Source: Begonia masoniana (lineage: Eukaryota > Streptophyta > Magnoliopsida > Cucurbitales > Begoniaceae). Taken from it: a stretch of 64,000 bases of DNA. Made by a program: the position numbers and the translations under genes. Below the pieces are notes generated by a model. It was not told where the DNA came from. It ran no database searches and was given only the letters and a program-made list of their open reading frames with translations. Where the stretch lies: positions 18,782,554 to 18,846,553 of the forward strand of contig CM039515.1 in the NCBI GenBank assembly GCA_022432975.1, given 5' to 3'. Positions 46,742-58,605 of this stretch are shown one piece after another (within the stretch, counting starts at the first letter, position 1; each line of letters begins with the position of its first letter).

Positions 46742-48777
46742 TTAGTTAATGCTTAATTTAGAGATACAAATAAATAAATATGTAAAACAAATAAATATTA
46801 GAATGTTCGAACCTTCTTGTATCGGTGTCAATGTCGTAGTACTACTATCTTGTAAATCATCTGTAGAAACTTTAAAATGATTGAAAGTTTTGATCCAACT
46901 CTGTGAGCATATCAGAGCTTCAACACTTTGTGGGCTTAGAGAACTGCGAAAAGCGTCGAGAACACGACCACCACAACTAAAAGCAGACTCTGACGCCACC
47001 GTAGAAATTGGAATGATCAATATATCTTTCGCAATGACACTCAAAATTTGATACTTCTCAGAGTGTCTCTTCCACCACGATAAAATGTCAGAACTATCTT
47101 GAACAATCTCCAACTTCTCAGACAAATATAGATCAATCTCTGACTCAGTAGTTTCATCACCTATCTCAGAAGAATTGTCAGGATCATAAAACATAGAGTA
47201 CACTGCACTTGAACGAGCTTGCACCACAAAACTTTTTGACTTTGGAGACCTTTGTTGACTGCTGCTAGGAGGTTGGTCTTCATTGGTTGTATCACCTTTA
47301 TATTCTGTATACAACCTTTGAATTACATCCTCTACTTGCTTCACGTATTCTACAGCTCTTTCACTTCCAAACAAAATATTTAAACAATGCCGTAAAAATT
47401 TTGTTTTGCAGCTTGGATCAAGAACAAGTGCAACATAGGCAAACATGTTTATTTTTTCGAAAGATCCCCAATATTTGTCAAATTTTTTAATCATCTCGTT
47501 GGCTATTCTCCTCAGCTGTATATTCTCGTTGTTACCATATTTCTCAATAGAAATTTTCAAATTGCAGACTTCTCCTACGTACATATTTACTGTAATATGC
47601 AAAGTAGAAACATGAAGCGTCAATTTATAAAATGTCTCGAAGAATTTAATAAATTCTCGAATGCATCTCTAATCTTCCATTGTGGGTGCACCTTCCACTC
47701 CTATTTCTTGTACAAAAGAGCTTTCATTCTTTGCAAGTTTTTCAAACACCGCTTCAAACTTCTCAGCATTTGCCAGCATCAAATATGTTGAGTTCCAACG
47801 AGTAGGAACGTCGAGTGACAAATTACACTTGCAAGTAATTTTCACTGCATCAACGCAGGCTTTAAACTGTAGCAATCTTCTCGGAGAAGACCTTACGTAC
47901 TTGACAACTTTTCTTACCCTGGCTATAGACGTTTGATGTTCTTTCAAACCGTCAGAAATGATCAAATTCAAGACATGTGCAAAATAACGCATGTGCATAT
48001 GCTCGCCATCTAAAATCAACTCCTTCTAATTTCTAATTGTCCTCATCAAATAAGAGATAGCGATGTCGTTGGAAGACGCATTGTCAACGATGATGGTGGT
48101 AACATTTTCAAGCTCCCACTTAAACAAACAATTTTCAACTTTCTTACCAATGGTCTCACCCTTATAGTTCAGTATCAAACAAAATTTAAGATCTTCTTTT
48201 GCATATTCCAGTCTTGATCAATGAAATGACATGTTAGCACCATGTAATTCAAATTCTGAATAGAGGTCCATATGTCAGTAGTCAAACACACCCTTTGCGA
48301 TATTGAAAAAAAATACTCCTTCAACTTTTGTTTTTCTTTCTGAAATATGCCTCGAATATCTCTTGCTATTGTCCTTCGAGATGACATAATAAACTTTGGA
48401 TTTAGAAACAGAAAAAATGTCTTGAAACCTACTTCTTCTACCACTTTCAATGTCAATTCATCAATTATAATCATCTTAGCTAGAAATTCTCTAGCACCCA
48501 TCATAGTAAATATGGGTGTACTAACCCTCTTGCCCTCAACAGTTTTAAAGGACAAAGTTGGTTGCTTACTATCCAAATTTTGTGAATACTTTTTGCATAT
48601 TTTGATATGCTTTATCATACTTGAAGTCCCATTCTTCGTAGGGTGCGCTGCGTATGTTTGTCCACAATAATTACATTTGGCTTGATTTGTTCTTGGTACC
48701 TTATTGAAGTGAAGCCAAGCCATAGACTTAGATTTTTTTGAATCCAAATGTGAACTTTCACTTTCAAAAGGATCCAT
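46742..48777 (-). pseudogene. hAT transposase with BED zinc finger, decayed
   Basis: Starting from the ATG at 48777, the BED-type finger is CNYCGQTYAAHPTKNGTSS followed by HIKIC. The RNase H-like catalytic core is spread over 48175-48700 and 47669-48170. Its blocks are CLTTDIWTS, VDNASSND, RYFAHVLNLIISDGLKE and DVPTRWNSTYLML. The C-terminal dimerisation domain is at 46742-47150 (ILSWWKRHSEKYQILSVIAKD, IPISTVASESAFSCGGRVLD). A frameshift near 48175 and stops near 48028 and 47668 break the frame. The intact protein would bind the ends and cut and paste the element. Confidence 0.92.
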
Positions 48778-49013
48778 CCTACCATAGAACAAAATCACAT
48801 CGAAAAAAACAAACACAACATTAATTAATAGCCAACAAACAACACATGAATCAAGAGCCAACAAATAAGACATACAATTAAACAACAGCAAATTAATTAA
48901 CAGAATCTTTAATTTGATTTGGATTCATAGCAAGACAACCTAACAAAGTCACAAGCATAAAAGTACACAATAAAAACAATCTATAATTCTAAACAGAAAA
49001 CAAAAATGACAAT

Positions 49014-49045
49014 GCTCTCGGTCAACAGTTCCGAAGAGTCTCCCA
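49014..49045 (-). repeat. 32-bp segment shared with the interior of element D
   Basis: The minus strand reads tgggagactcttcggaactg and onward to ...accgagagc. The same 32 bases occur with one or two changes at 54610-54641 and 54669-54700 on the plus strand. Confidence 0.85.
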
Positions 49046-49442
49046 CCAGACATATTTTTTACTAACACAAAAATTACATAAATAAAGAATAAACACATAC
49101 AGTGAGGTGAAATGAGCAATTTTCAAAATTAGAGCGGCTGAGTGGCGAGTAAGGAGCAGTGAGAAGAAAACAATTGAGTACCTACACAAGTTAATTTCAA
49201 GATTACACAAGTTAATTTCACAATTCACAAATATACACTTTCCAATAAGCAGTATTGCAGTACACATTACACAAGTTAATTTCACAATTCACAAACACAA
49301 ACATACACTTTAGTCTTTACACTAACAGTGAGATACACTTTAGTCTTTACACTAGGTCACTTATAGTGAGCTGCTGCCTGCTGAGCCGTGACTGTGAGGA
49401 CTGAGGAGTAGGGGTGAGTGCCGAGTGGACACTGGACAGAGG

Positions 49443-50482
49443 TGATGTGCCCCGGGGTCCGTGACCCAATCTCAAGTCAAGGTACGTCTTCTATCCATCT
49501 TTATGGCCTAATTTGTTTGCTAATTTTGTAGGTGACAACCCATTGATTTAAAGGGGGAATTTGTCTTCCCTTAGACAAATTCCTGTTTTAAGTTTTCTTT
49601 GTTTAAATTTTAGGAAACTTTTGTTTTGTTTAAAACTCGTTAATTGGCAAACTTTAGCCTTTTAGAATGTATATTTTTGTAATAGTCTACAAAGGATGCT
49701 AAACCAAAAGAGGAACCAAGGCTGAACTGGCCAAACCAAAGGAGAACCAAGCTGAACGGGCCAAACCAAAGGCTGAACCAAGCTGAACCAAATGCAAAGG
49801 AAATGAACCGGCTGTAGTGCGCTGCCAGTGAACTGGTTCGAACCACCAGTATTCTGCTTCGCTTCCAACAGCTACATTTCTAGTCATTGCCGACAAATTT
49901 CCAGAAGCACTCCTCCTCTTCTCCTCCTCTGTTCTTCTCTTTATTTAGCTCCTCTTCCACCATTGTAAATGTTTAGTCATTGATTCGAATTTTTGGAAAA
50001 CCAGAGAGGTTGTTTTTCATCTATCGGAGCTTTCTCTGTGAAGAGAGAGTCTCTCTCTCCAGGAGTCGTCGGCGCCCAATGCCTGATGGCTTCGCCAAGT
50101 CTTCCTTGAGCTCAAGGTTGTTTAGAGGAATACTCAGTCACCAGAGTGCGGCAAAACCTTCGTTCCCGAGCGCTGTCATTCCTTCCTGAAGGAGTGTCTG
50201 TCGAGAGCTTCAATCGTAGCTCTTCGGCTAGCTGAGGGCCATTCACCTCCACCTCCACCTCCACCTCCATTTTCTTCACCATATTGGCCTTCTCTATAGC
50301 AAAGAAGCTAGTTTGTTCATTCACCCACATCACCGAATGCATTTTCCATTTTTGTGTTAGTTCTTTGTTTTTTGTTGTTTTTAGGCGTCTATTTTTGGGG
50401 TGTTCACCGAACACCGATCATGTCTTGTCTTAAGTCTTCCTCATGCGCATACTAACCCCATTTGCAAGCCGGAATCCTATCA
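49443..50482 (+). repeat. 5' LTR of element D
   Basis: Only about three diverged copies of the 21-bp unit occur here (49715-49790). Bases 49441-49490 resemble 63538-63585, a segment that in the other family copy looks like a polyprotein C-terminus. The exact left boundary is therefore uncertain. A possible intron-like GTACGT...TTTTGTAG segment occurs in both. Confidence 0.75.
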
Positions 50483-51032
50483 AGTTGTATCAGAGCCTAG
50501 TGCTCTTCATGCATCGAATGTTCTCTGTTTTCTCGTCATTCTGTTTTCTGTCTTTGTGTCATCTGCATGTGTGCTGTGTTCATGTTATTGTTTTTTTTTG
50601 TTTATTTCTGTGTTTTTAGTGTCTCATAATCACTCTTGTTTCACCCACAACACTCGTGTTTAATTTCGTTTGCAATTCTGTTTGGTGTCAAACACGTATT
50701 GTCTCTGTTCTGTTTTTCTGTTTCTGAGCTGTAGTGTCTCGTTGTCCAGCATGTGTTAGCATGGCGTAGGATTATCCTGAGTTTCTTTTGCAAAAATTTG
50801 GCAGCATGTTTAGCTTAGGATTTGTTCCTGTTTGTTAGCTGAATTGCTGTTCTTTTGCTGTTTGATGTTCTGTTTCAGAGTTTCTGTCTGAATGTTTGTG
50901 TTATGTTCTTTCCTTTGTCTTTCGTCCTGCATGATTGTTGTTGTGTTTTAAGTGTTGCATGATCATCATGTTTCATCCACCAACATGCATTTTTCCTTAT
51001 CTGCTTTTTGTTTAGGTTGATTTTGTTGCTGT

Positions 51033-53525
51033 TGTAACACCCGAAAAATTTCTGATAACGTGCGTAGCCCTAGTTTAGGTTACATCATGCATGGTTCCGG
51101 TTACTTTAGAGTTGCCCTAAGTTATAGAATAGAAAGTGAGAATGGAGGAGAAGGAAGAGTGGTGGATTGGTTGAAAAGTCAAAAATGGATGTTGAAAATT
51201 CAAAGGAAAAGTAACCAATAGGAATTAAGAAAAGTTATTGATATAAAATGAAATAGGAAAAGAAATGAGAGTTTAGGATGTTGCATTCACGTTGGAGGGA
51301 TTAAAGGAGTGAAGGGGAATGTGTGATTAAATTATAAAAAGACAAAAATGTGGGGTAAAATTTAAAAGTAAAATATGGTGTAGGTTAAAATGAGAATTAG
51401 CCTTCTTCTCCCTCATTTTCTTCCACGATCTCCCTTCCTCCATTGCTGCATCTTCTCTCCTTCTTCTCATCTAGGGTTTGCAAGGTTTTAAAGTAAAATT
51501 GATTGGGTTTTTGGTTTATTACATTTGGGTGTTGATTTGTGGTAGTTTAAGGTATTTTTGGAGAGTTTGGTTAGGGTTTGGAAAACCCTAACCATGAGGT
51601 CAGAATTTTTGGGTTCAGATGTTAGTTTTCTTTCCAAATTTCATGTTTTAGTTGTTGGATGGATTAGTTTAGGTGGTTTATGGAGTTAGAATGGTGATTT
51701 GGTGGAAGTTGTGAAAAACCGGTTTTGTGGAGTAAGAACACCGGTTCTGTTTTGTGCAATCCGACTTGGCCAAGGTGTTTGGTTGGTTAATTTGATGATT
51801 TTAATGGATAGTAGACGTGTAGAGGTTTACAGATTGGGGTGGCACTTCGAAATCCGTTGAAAAACGAGAAAGTTATGGCCGTTCGAAGTTGGATGTTGTT
51901 AACTTTGGGTAAAACTCGGGTTTTGTGTTTTGAGTGTGCAATTTGTTTTAGGTGTTGTTTAGTTTTAGTTAGAAAATCCCTTAGACTTTATTGGTGACTT
52001 ATCAAGTTAAGTTTTTGTTATTTTAGGTCGTCGAGGTAGTAAAGTGATAAGACGAAGTGAGCAAGTGAAAGTCGAGCAATCAGGTAAGTAGTGGTCTGGA
52101 TTCGTTTTGCCTTCAGGCCTACACCATAGAACGGTGGGGTTAACGGTTAATTGTTTCACGTTGTGTTGTGTTGCATATTCTTTAACATGCATCATGTTTT
52201 CAAGTAAGTAAAATACGAGTTTTATTGCATGGTTTGATTGTGAGCGTGAAACGTAATCAGATAAAGTGAACGACAAAAATTATTCTTGGTTAGAGTGACT
52301 TGTCGGGAACAAGTGCTGGTGTGTAGCACCCTGAGGGGATCTCTATGAGAGATGACCGGCTAAAATACGAAAATCTTGCTTAGTGTTCCTTGTCGGGATT
52401 ACGTGCTGGAGTGTAACACCCCGAGGGGACCTCTATGAAGGATGACCGGCTAAAATACGTAAGGGTGGTTCTGGGAATGGCCGTCTTGTACGATTATAGG
52501 ATGTGAGCTTACCCGATCCACACGGCTTATGAAATGATTAAAGCAATGAATGGCAAATGAGCATAACTGAGTGTTAGAAACCGCATGTGATAGGATTGGT
52601 TGCCTTGTGTTTTCATAGCATTCGTTATTCCCTACTTACTAAGCATTAGGCTTACGTTTTGTGTTCTATGGTGTAGGTGACGAAGTATTTACAGGTGAGG
52701 TTGAGTGCGAGGACAAAGACTAGATACAATCATTGATGCACAGAGCACGCCGGTGCAGGCCGTTGTCGGGGCGCCTTGACCATGGATTTCTGGGAGTTTG
52801 AGGACAGGGTATATTTAGTGTTCTGTTTCGGTATTTTGGGTTGTTTTGTTGGTTGTTTTGTTGTGTAAATAAAGATAATTTTATGATGTTGTGAATATGG
52901 TTCGTAAATTGTTTTGGGATGTTATGAATATGGTTTGTAAATTGTTTTGAAAATGGTTTGAATAGTCTTTACAATAGTTAAATTTGCAGGTTTTGGTTTT
53001 TGGAAATTTTAGGCGTTATGCCGCTTGTTTTGGTTTGAAAACAAACGAAGTCGGGTTTAATTTCTCTATTTTTTTTATTACCCGTTTTAAGTCGGTTTTT
53101 CAAGATTTTTACGGGACACAAAGTTAAGGGTGTCAGGATTGTGTGGTAAAAATTTAGAATTTTTGGAGGTGTTTGACTTGAAAAAAAATGAAGAAAAATG
53201 AGAAAATGTGGAAAAAAATGTCAAAATTGGGCATGCAGGCACGCTGGCACCCGAGAGGGTGCCGAACGCTCGGCACTGCGCGCGCACCAGCACACCAAAG
53301 CAAAATTTTTATTTTTATTTTTTTCTATTTCCAAAATGTTTTGACCCTACCTTTTCTGACGTATTTTAAACGTATTTTACGCACGTTTTTCAATATTTTC
53401 CGAGGGTTCGAAAAACTAAAAAATCGAGTCGAAAATTTATCGAAAATTATTTTAAATGTCGTTTTAAACACGGTTTGGGTTAGCAAAGTAGCGCACCGAG
53501 CCCGGGCAGGTTCGGGGGCGTTACA
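51033..53525 (+). mobile_element. Element F: chromovirus solo LTR (2493 bp)
   Basis: It starts tgtaacacccgaaaaatttc and ends gggggcgttaca, flanked by a perfect 5-bp duplication gctgt (51028-51032 and 53526-53530). Internal blocks such as ttagcattaggcttac-like and ttctatggtgtaggtga match the LTRs of A, C and H. No PBS, coding region or second LTR is present, so unequal LTR recombination has removed the interior. It contains a tandem pair around 52290-52460 (gatgaccggctaaaatacg). Confidence 0.93.
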
Positions 53526-56022
53526 GCTGTCCTATTTAGAAAATTTTCAGAGTGTTTTTTTGTTTGTTTTCTTCTTTGGTTTTGTGATTCTGTAGTTGTT
53601 CTGTCGTGTCTTGTGTTCTATTTTTTTGAAGTTGTTCTGGATCGTTTCAGTTATGTTTAAAATTCTCAAAGTTTTCTTGAATATCTGAAGTGTGAATCCA
53701 TCTTCTTTGCTATTCTATTTCTGTTTCATATCCAGAATATCCCACTTGTGCAGAACTGTTGATTCTGATCACCTGTTTCGATTTTTAGATTGTTTTCTAT
53801 TTATCAATGAGCTTTGTTTTTCTGGGTGATAATCCGAAGCTGTCTAGTGTTAATCATCATAAAGCTTTGGCATATCTATCTGTTATATACAGCAACCTGA
53901 TGTGTTTTAAAACATGAATTATGAGCTTCATTGAATATCGATCACTGCATGAACTTTGGTCTGTGTTGCTGTTATACTTTTCTTGCTTTGATTTTGCTTT
54001 GTTCCTGCTGCTCTTGAAACTAGTAATTGTGGATTGTGTTCTAAAATTTGTATTAAAATAGGCAGCATGGCTAGTTAAATTATCAATCCAAATGTGACCG
54101 AGAACTTGAATTTTGAATTGAATAATCAAAACTATTTACTGTGTTTTCTGGTTGTTGTCCAAATTGTTGCATCAAACCATTGGGTGTCGTTTAAAGATCA
54201 TATTCTGAGTGCTGCTGCAATTTTGGTTTTTCTAAAACAAAATTTTTGTTTCAAAATCAAAATCTTATCCATCAAAGCATGATTTGTTTTGGGTTTTAAA
54301 CCAACAAAACTTTGATTTCCTACCCTTTCTTGGTTGCTTTACTTGAGTCTTGTTGGCTATTTTTCTTGTGTGTTTCAAATCAATTTTCTTGTTGTTTAGT
54401 GACCTGTTTAGGATTAAGATATTGTTTAGTTCTAGGTTGCTGTTTTTGCATATTTTAGACTCTATTGTGTGCGTGTTTTTCGTAACAATTGTTGTGCAAT
54501 TTTTGTACTCATCTTCCAAGGCAAGAGACCTCATTAATTGGAAAATTTGGAGTTATCAATTGCTTTGCTTAAAAAGGTACTTTCCTGTCTACTTTTAAGC
54601 TTAGGTTGTTGGGAGACTCTTCGGAATTGTTGACCGAGAGCAAATTATGTTTAGTGTTTATTTTCTGTTGGGAGACTCTTCAGAATTGTTGACCGAGAGC
54701 AACTTGTGTTTTATGTTTGTATAAGTCTGAACTTGCTATTCTTGGAAGTACATTGTTACGATAATTATCTGATATAATTTTTCAATATTAACATCATGTT
54801 ACTGATTAGCTAGCATGAATTAACCATCGCTGTGTCTGTTTAATTTTCAGAATATTTTCTTGAAAGCATGTTCTAATTGTTGTGATTCTTGTTTGTGCCG
54901 TGTAAGTGTTTGAATTTGCTTTTTATTTGGATTCCATTACTGTGATATTATTCGATATGATTTTTCCATATTAACCTCATGTTTCTGATTAGTAAGCATG
55001 AATTAACCATGACCCGTATTGGTTTAAATTTCAGAATGTTGTTCTTGAAAAGCATGTTCTATTTTTCTTGTTTTGTTTAGGTGATTTTCTATGGTTGTTG
55101 TTTCTGTTTTTAGAACCATGTTTAGTTGTTTAGGTTTGTGTTAGCAAAAATTAATTTACATAGAGAATGGATTAGAAAGTGAGTGCTAAAATTGAATTCT
55201 CATGTTAGTTTATATTTTGCTGAAATTATTGGGTTGTTTTGGTATTTTCCAAATGTGTTTTTGTATTTGTTTTGTTTTGTTTAATCTTTTTAGATGTCTC
55301 ATGTTTAGGAGAGTTTGATGTGCCAATTTGTTGTCCAAATTGGCATTGTTTTTTTAGACTTTTCTAGGATGTTTAGATTAAAATTCTGATTTAGAATTTT
55401 CTGGTTTTTCTAATTTTTGTTCCTACTTTGGATTTGCACAATTTTCTACTTGTAGTGAATTTGGATTTGAAATTTTTGCAGCATATTCATCATATTATGG
55501 ACTAACCCCTATTAAAATATCAGGTTCTTTGGAGTTGAATTGTCCTAGTTTCTGTTTAGGATACTTTAGGGTGTTTAGAAATTTTTCTGGTTTTTGAGTT
55601 TAAATTTCCTGAACTTTGAGCTTGCATAACTTTCTGCTCATGTTGAATCTAGTTTTGAAAATTTGACAGCATGTTAATCATATTGTTTGCTAATCCCTGT
55701 TAAATGTTCAAAAAATTTGGAGTAGATTTGTGTTAGTTTTTCTGCTTAGGAAATTCTGTTGTTTTTATGTGTTGTGTGCACTGTTTTGAGTTTTCAATTT
55801 CTGTTTTATGTCTTTAAAGCATCTAAAATATTATGTAAATATGCATTTTGAGTTTTCAATTTCTGTTTTATGTCTTTTAAGCATCTAAAATATTATGTAA
55901 ATGTGTTACCATGCTTATTTGTGTTTTAAACTAGTTTAGGATTTTATTTGATGCCTTGAATTGAAATTGAAGTGAAAGCAAAAAAATATAACATGTTTAA
56001 ATTGGATTGTAAAATTCTTTTT
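53526..56022. other. Non-coding interior of element D, right part
   Basis: T-rich sequence with local direct duplications. Near-identical pairs occur at 54610/54669, about 54780/54970 (ttaaccatg-type blocks) and about 55775/55845 (cattttgagttttcaatttc). A short frame near 54068 (VTENLNFELNNQNYLL, with a stop after the third codon) resembles the start of a copia gag. No other coding signal is seen. Confidence 0.6.
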
Positions 56023-56344
56023 CCATTCATGTTTAAGTTTTCTTTGTTTAAATTTTAGGAAACTTTCGTTTTGTTTAAAAATCGTTAATTGGCTGCTAAT
56101 TTTGTAGGTGACAACCCATTGATTTAAAGGGGGAATTTGTCTTCCCTTAGACAAATTCATGTTTTAAGTTTTCTTTGTTTAAATTTTAGGAAACTTTCGT
56201 TTTGTTTAAAACTCGTTAATTGGCAAACTTTAGCCTTTTAGAATGTATATTTTTGTAATAGTCTTCAAATGATGCCAAACCAAGAAAGGAACCAAGGCAA
56301 GGCCGAACCCGGCCAAACCAAAGCTTGAACCAGCCAACCAAAGG

Positions 56345-57350
56345 CTGAACAGGCTGAACCAGCCAAACCAAAGGCTGAACCAGCCAAACCAAAGGCTGAA
56401 CCAGCCAAACCAAAGGCTGAACCAGCCAAACCAAAGGCTGAACCAGCCAAACCAAAGGCTGAACCAGCCAAACCAAAGGCTGAACCAGCCAAACCAAAGG
56501 CTGAACCAGCCAAACCAAAGGCTGAACCAGCCAAACCAAAGGCTGAACCAGCCAAACCAAAGGCTGAACCAGCCAAACCAAAGGCTGAACCAGCCAAACC
56601 AAAGGCTGAACCAGCCAAACCAAAGGCTGAACCAGCCAAACCAAAGGCTGAACCAGCCAAACCAAAGGCTGAACCAGCCAAACCAAAGGCTGAACCAGCC
56701 AAACCAAAGGCTGAACCAGCCAAACCAAAGGCTGAACCAGCCAAACCAAAGGCTGAACCAGCCAAACCAAAGGCTGAACCAGCCAAACCAAAGGCTGAAC
56801 CAGCCAAACCAAAGGCTGAACCAGCCAAACCAAAGGCTGAACCAGCCAAACCAAAGGCTGAACCAGCCAAACCAAAGGCTGAACCAGCCAAACCAAAGGC
56901 TGAACCAGCCAAACCAAAGGCTGAACCAGCCAAACCAAAGGCTGAACCAGCCAAACCAAAGGCTGAACCAGCCAAACCAAAGGCTGAACCAGCCAAACCA
57001 AAGGCTGAACCAGCCAAACCAAAGGCTGAACCAGCCAAACCAAAGGCTGAACCAGCCAAACCAAAGGCTGAACCAGCCAAACCAAAGGCTGAACCAGCCA
57101 AACCAAAGGCTGAACCAGCCAAACCAAAGGCTGAACCAGCCAAACCAAAGGCTGAACCAGCCAAACCAAAGGCTGAACCAGCCAAACCAAAGGCTGAACC
57201 AGCCAAACCAAAGGCTGAACCAGCCAAACCAAAGGCTGAACCAGCCAAACCAAAGGCTGAACCAGCCAAACCAAAGGCTGAACCAGCCAAACCAAAGGCT
57301 GAACCGGCCAAACCAAAGGCTGAACCAGCCAAACCAAAGGCTGAACCAAG
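56345..57350. repeat. 21-bp minisatellite, about 47 copies, in the right LTR of element D
   Basis: The unit is ccagccaaaccaaaggctgaa, repeated with almost no variation over roughly 1 kb; one variant with ccggcc lies near 57304. Because 21 is a multiple of three, all three minus-strand frames stay open (up to 415 codons of repeated LVWLVQP, FSLWFGW or GSAFGLA). There is no start context or homologue, so coding is not supported. Confidence 0.97.
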
Positions 57351-58605
57351 CTGAACAAAATACAAAGGAAATGAACCAGCTGTAGTGGCTGCCAGCAAAC
57401 CAGTTCGAACCACCAGCATTCTGGTTCGCTGCCAACGACAACATTTCTAGTCGTTGCCGACAAATTTTCAGAAGCGCTCCTCTTCTCCTTCTCCGTTCTT
57501 CTCTGTATTTAGCTCTTCTTCCACCATTGTAAACGTTTAGTCATTGATTCAAATTTTTGGAAAACCAGAGAGGTTGTTTTTTGTATGTCGGAGCTTTCTC
57601 TGTGAAGAGAGAGTCTCTCTCTCCAGGCGTCGCCGACGCCCAGCGCCTGATGGCTTCGCCAAGTCTTCCTCGAGCTCAAGGTTGCTCAGAGGAATACTCA
57701 GTCGCCAATGGGCAGCAAAACCTTCATTCCCGAGCGCTGTCATTCCTTCCCGACGGAGTGTCTACCAAGAGCTTCAATCGTAGCTCTTCGGCCAGCTGAG
57801 GGCCATTCACCTCCACTTCCACCTCTATTTTCTTCACCATATTGGCCTTCTCTGTGGCAAAGAAGCTAGTTTGTTCACTCACCCATATCACCGAATGCAT
57901 TTTCCATTTTTGTGTTAGTTCTCTGTTTTCGTTGTTTTTAGGTGTCTGTTTTTGGGGTGTTCACCGAGCACCAATCATGTCTTGTCTTAAGTCTTCCTCA
58001 TGCGCATACTAACCCCATTTGCAAGCCAGAATCCTATCAAGAGTCCCACTGAATTGGAGGTCGTCGGTCTGGGGACACTGGACAGTGGACAGAGCAGGGA
58101 GGTCAGGTATTCAGAATTCGGCCCTCGGAACAGCCGAACAAGGGAGACAGAAACTCTAGGGTCGGAGTTCGGCGCAGGGGAGATTGACATTTTTCCGTTC
58201 GGGTTGGGACTCGGTTCGTACTTTGTTGTTCGCACTGAAACTTCACCATTTGCACTTCGCCGTTCGGGACTCGGTTCGCACTTCGCCGTTCGCACCGAAA
58301 CTTTGCCGTTCGCACTTCGCCGTTCGAGACTGGTAGTTCGCGACTTCCAGCAGAGAGAGCTAGCTAGGTCGGGACTGGGAGACTCGGGACAGGGAGTCTG
58401 GGAGGAGTTTAAATTCGGTGCTGCAGTCCGATCATGGTTCTTCAGGATTTTAGGCGCTGGACTGAGGACCGGACCGAAGGTCCTCAGTTCCAGTGGCTTT
58501 GGACTGAGGACTAGACTGCGGTCCATCATTTAGGGACCAAACCCAGACCGAACCTGCCGGTCCGGTCCGGTTCTCGGTCTGTGGTCCGGTCCTGCCCACC
58601 CCTAT

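Larger units (their letters stand above)
49443..58039 (+). mobile_element. Element D: non-coding LTR retrotransposon within the hAT
   Basis: Left LTR is about 49443-50482 (secure from 49527) and right LTR about 56023-58039. They share ggtgacaacccattgatttaa through gcatactaaccccatttgca and end cctatca. A diverged PBS, ttgtatcagagcc, is at 50485-50497. The interior (50498-56022) lacks gag or pol apart from a short gag-like start near 54068 and holds solo LTR F. The five bases after the right LTR (agagt) nearly match those before 49443 (agagg), so the target duplication is only tentative. The right LTR is enlarged by a 21-bp array. Confidence 0.75.
46006..58604 (-). mobile_element. hAT transposon inserted in element E, itself carrying element D
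   Basis: The ends are taggggtgggcac... and its complement ...gcccacccctа-type terminus at 58593-58604, giving a 12-bp inverted repeat. An exact 8-bp duplication tctgtaag flanks it (45998-46005 and 58605-58612), as expected for hAT. Subterminal regions are rich in ggaccgg/cggttcgg motifs on both sides. The transposase on the minus strand is decayed. Without D the element would be about 4 kb. Confidence 0.93.

Noticed and set aside
56216..57463. Three overlapping minus-strand frames of 384-415 codons with 7-residue repeats
   Set aside because: All arise from a 21-bp tandem array whose length is a multiple of three; there is no homologous protein family and all three frames are equally open.
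57987..58533. Overlapping frames of 177 and 180 codons on both strands
   Set aside because: They lie in the GC-rich subterminal repeats of the hAT element and consist of repeated short words.
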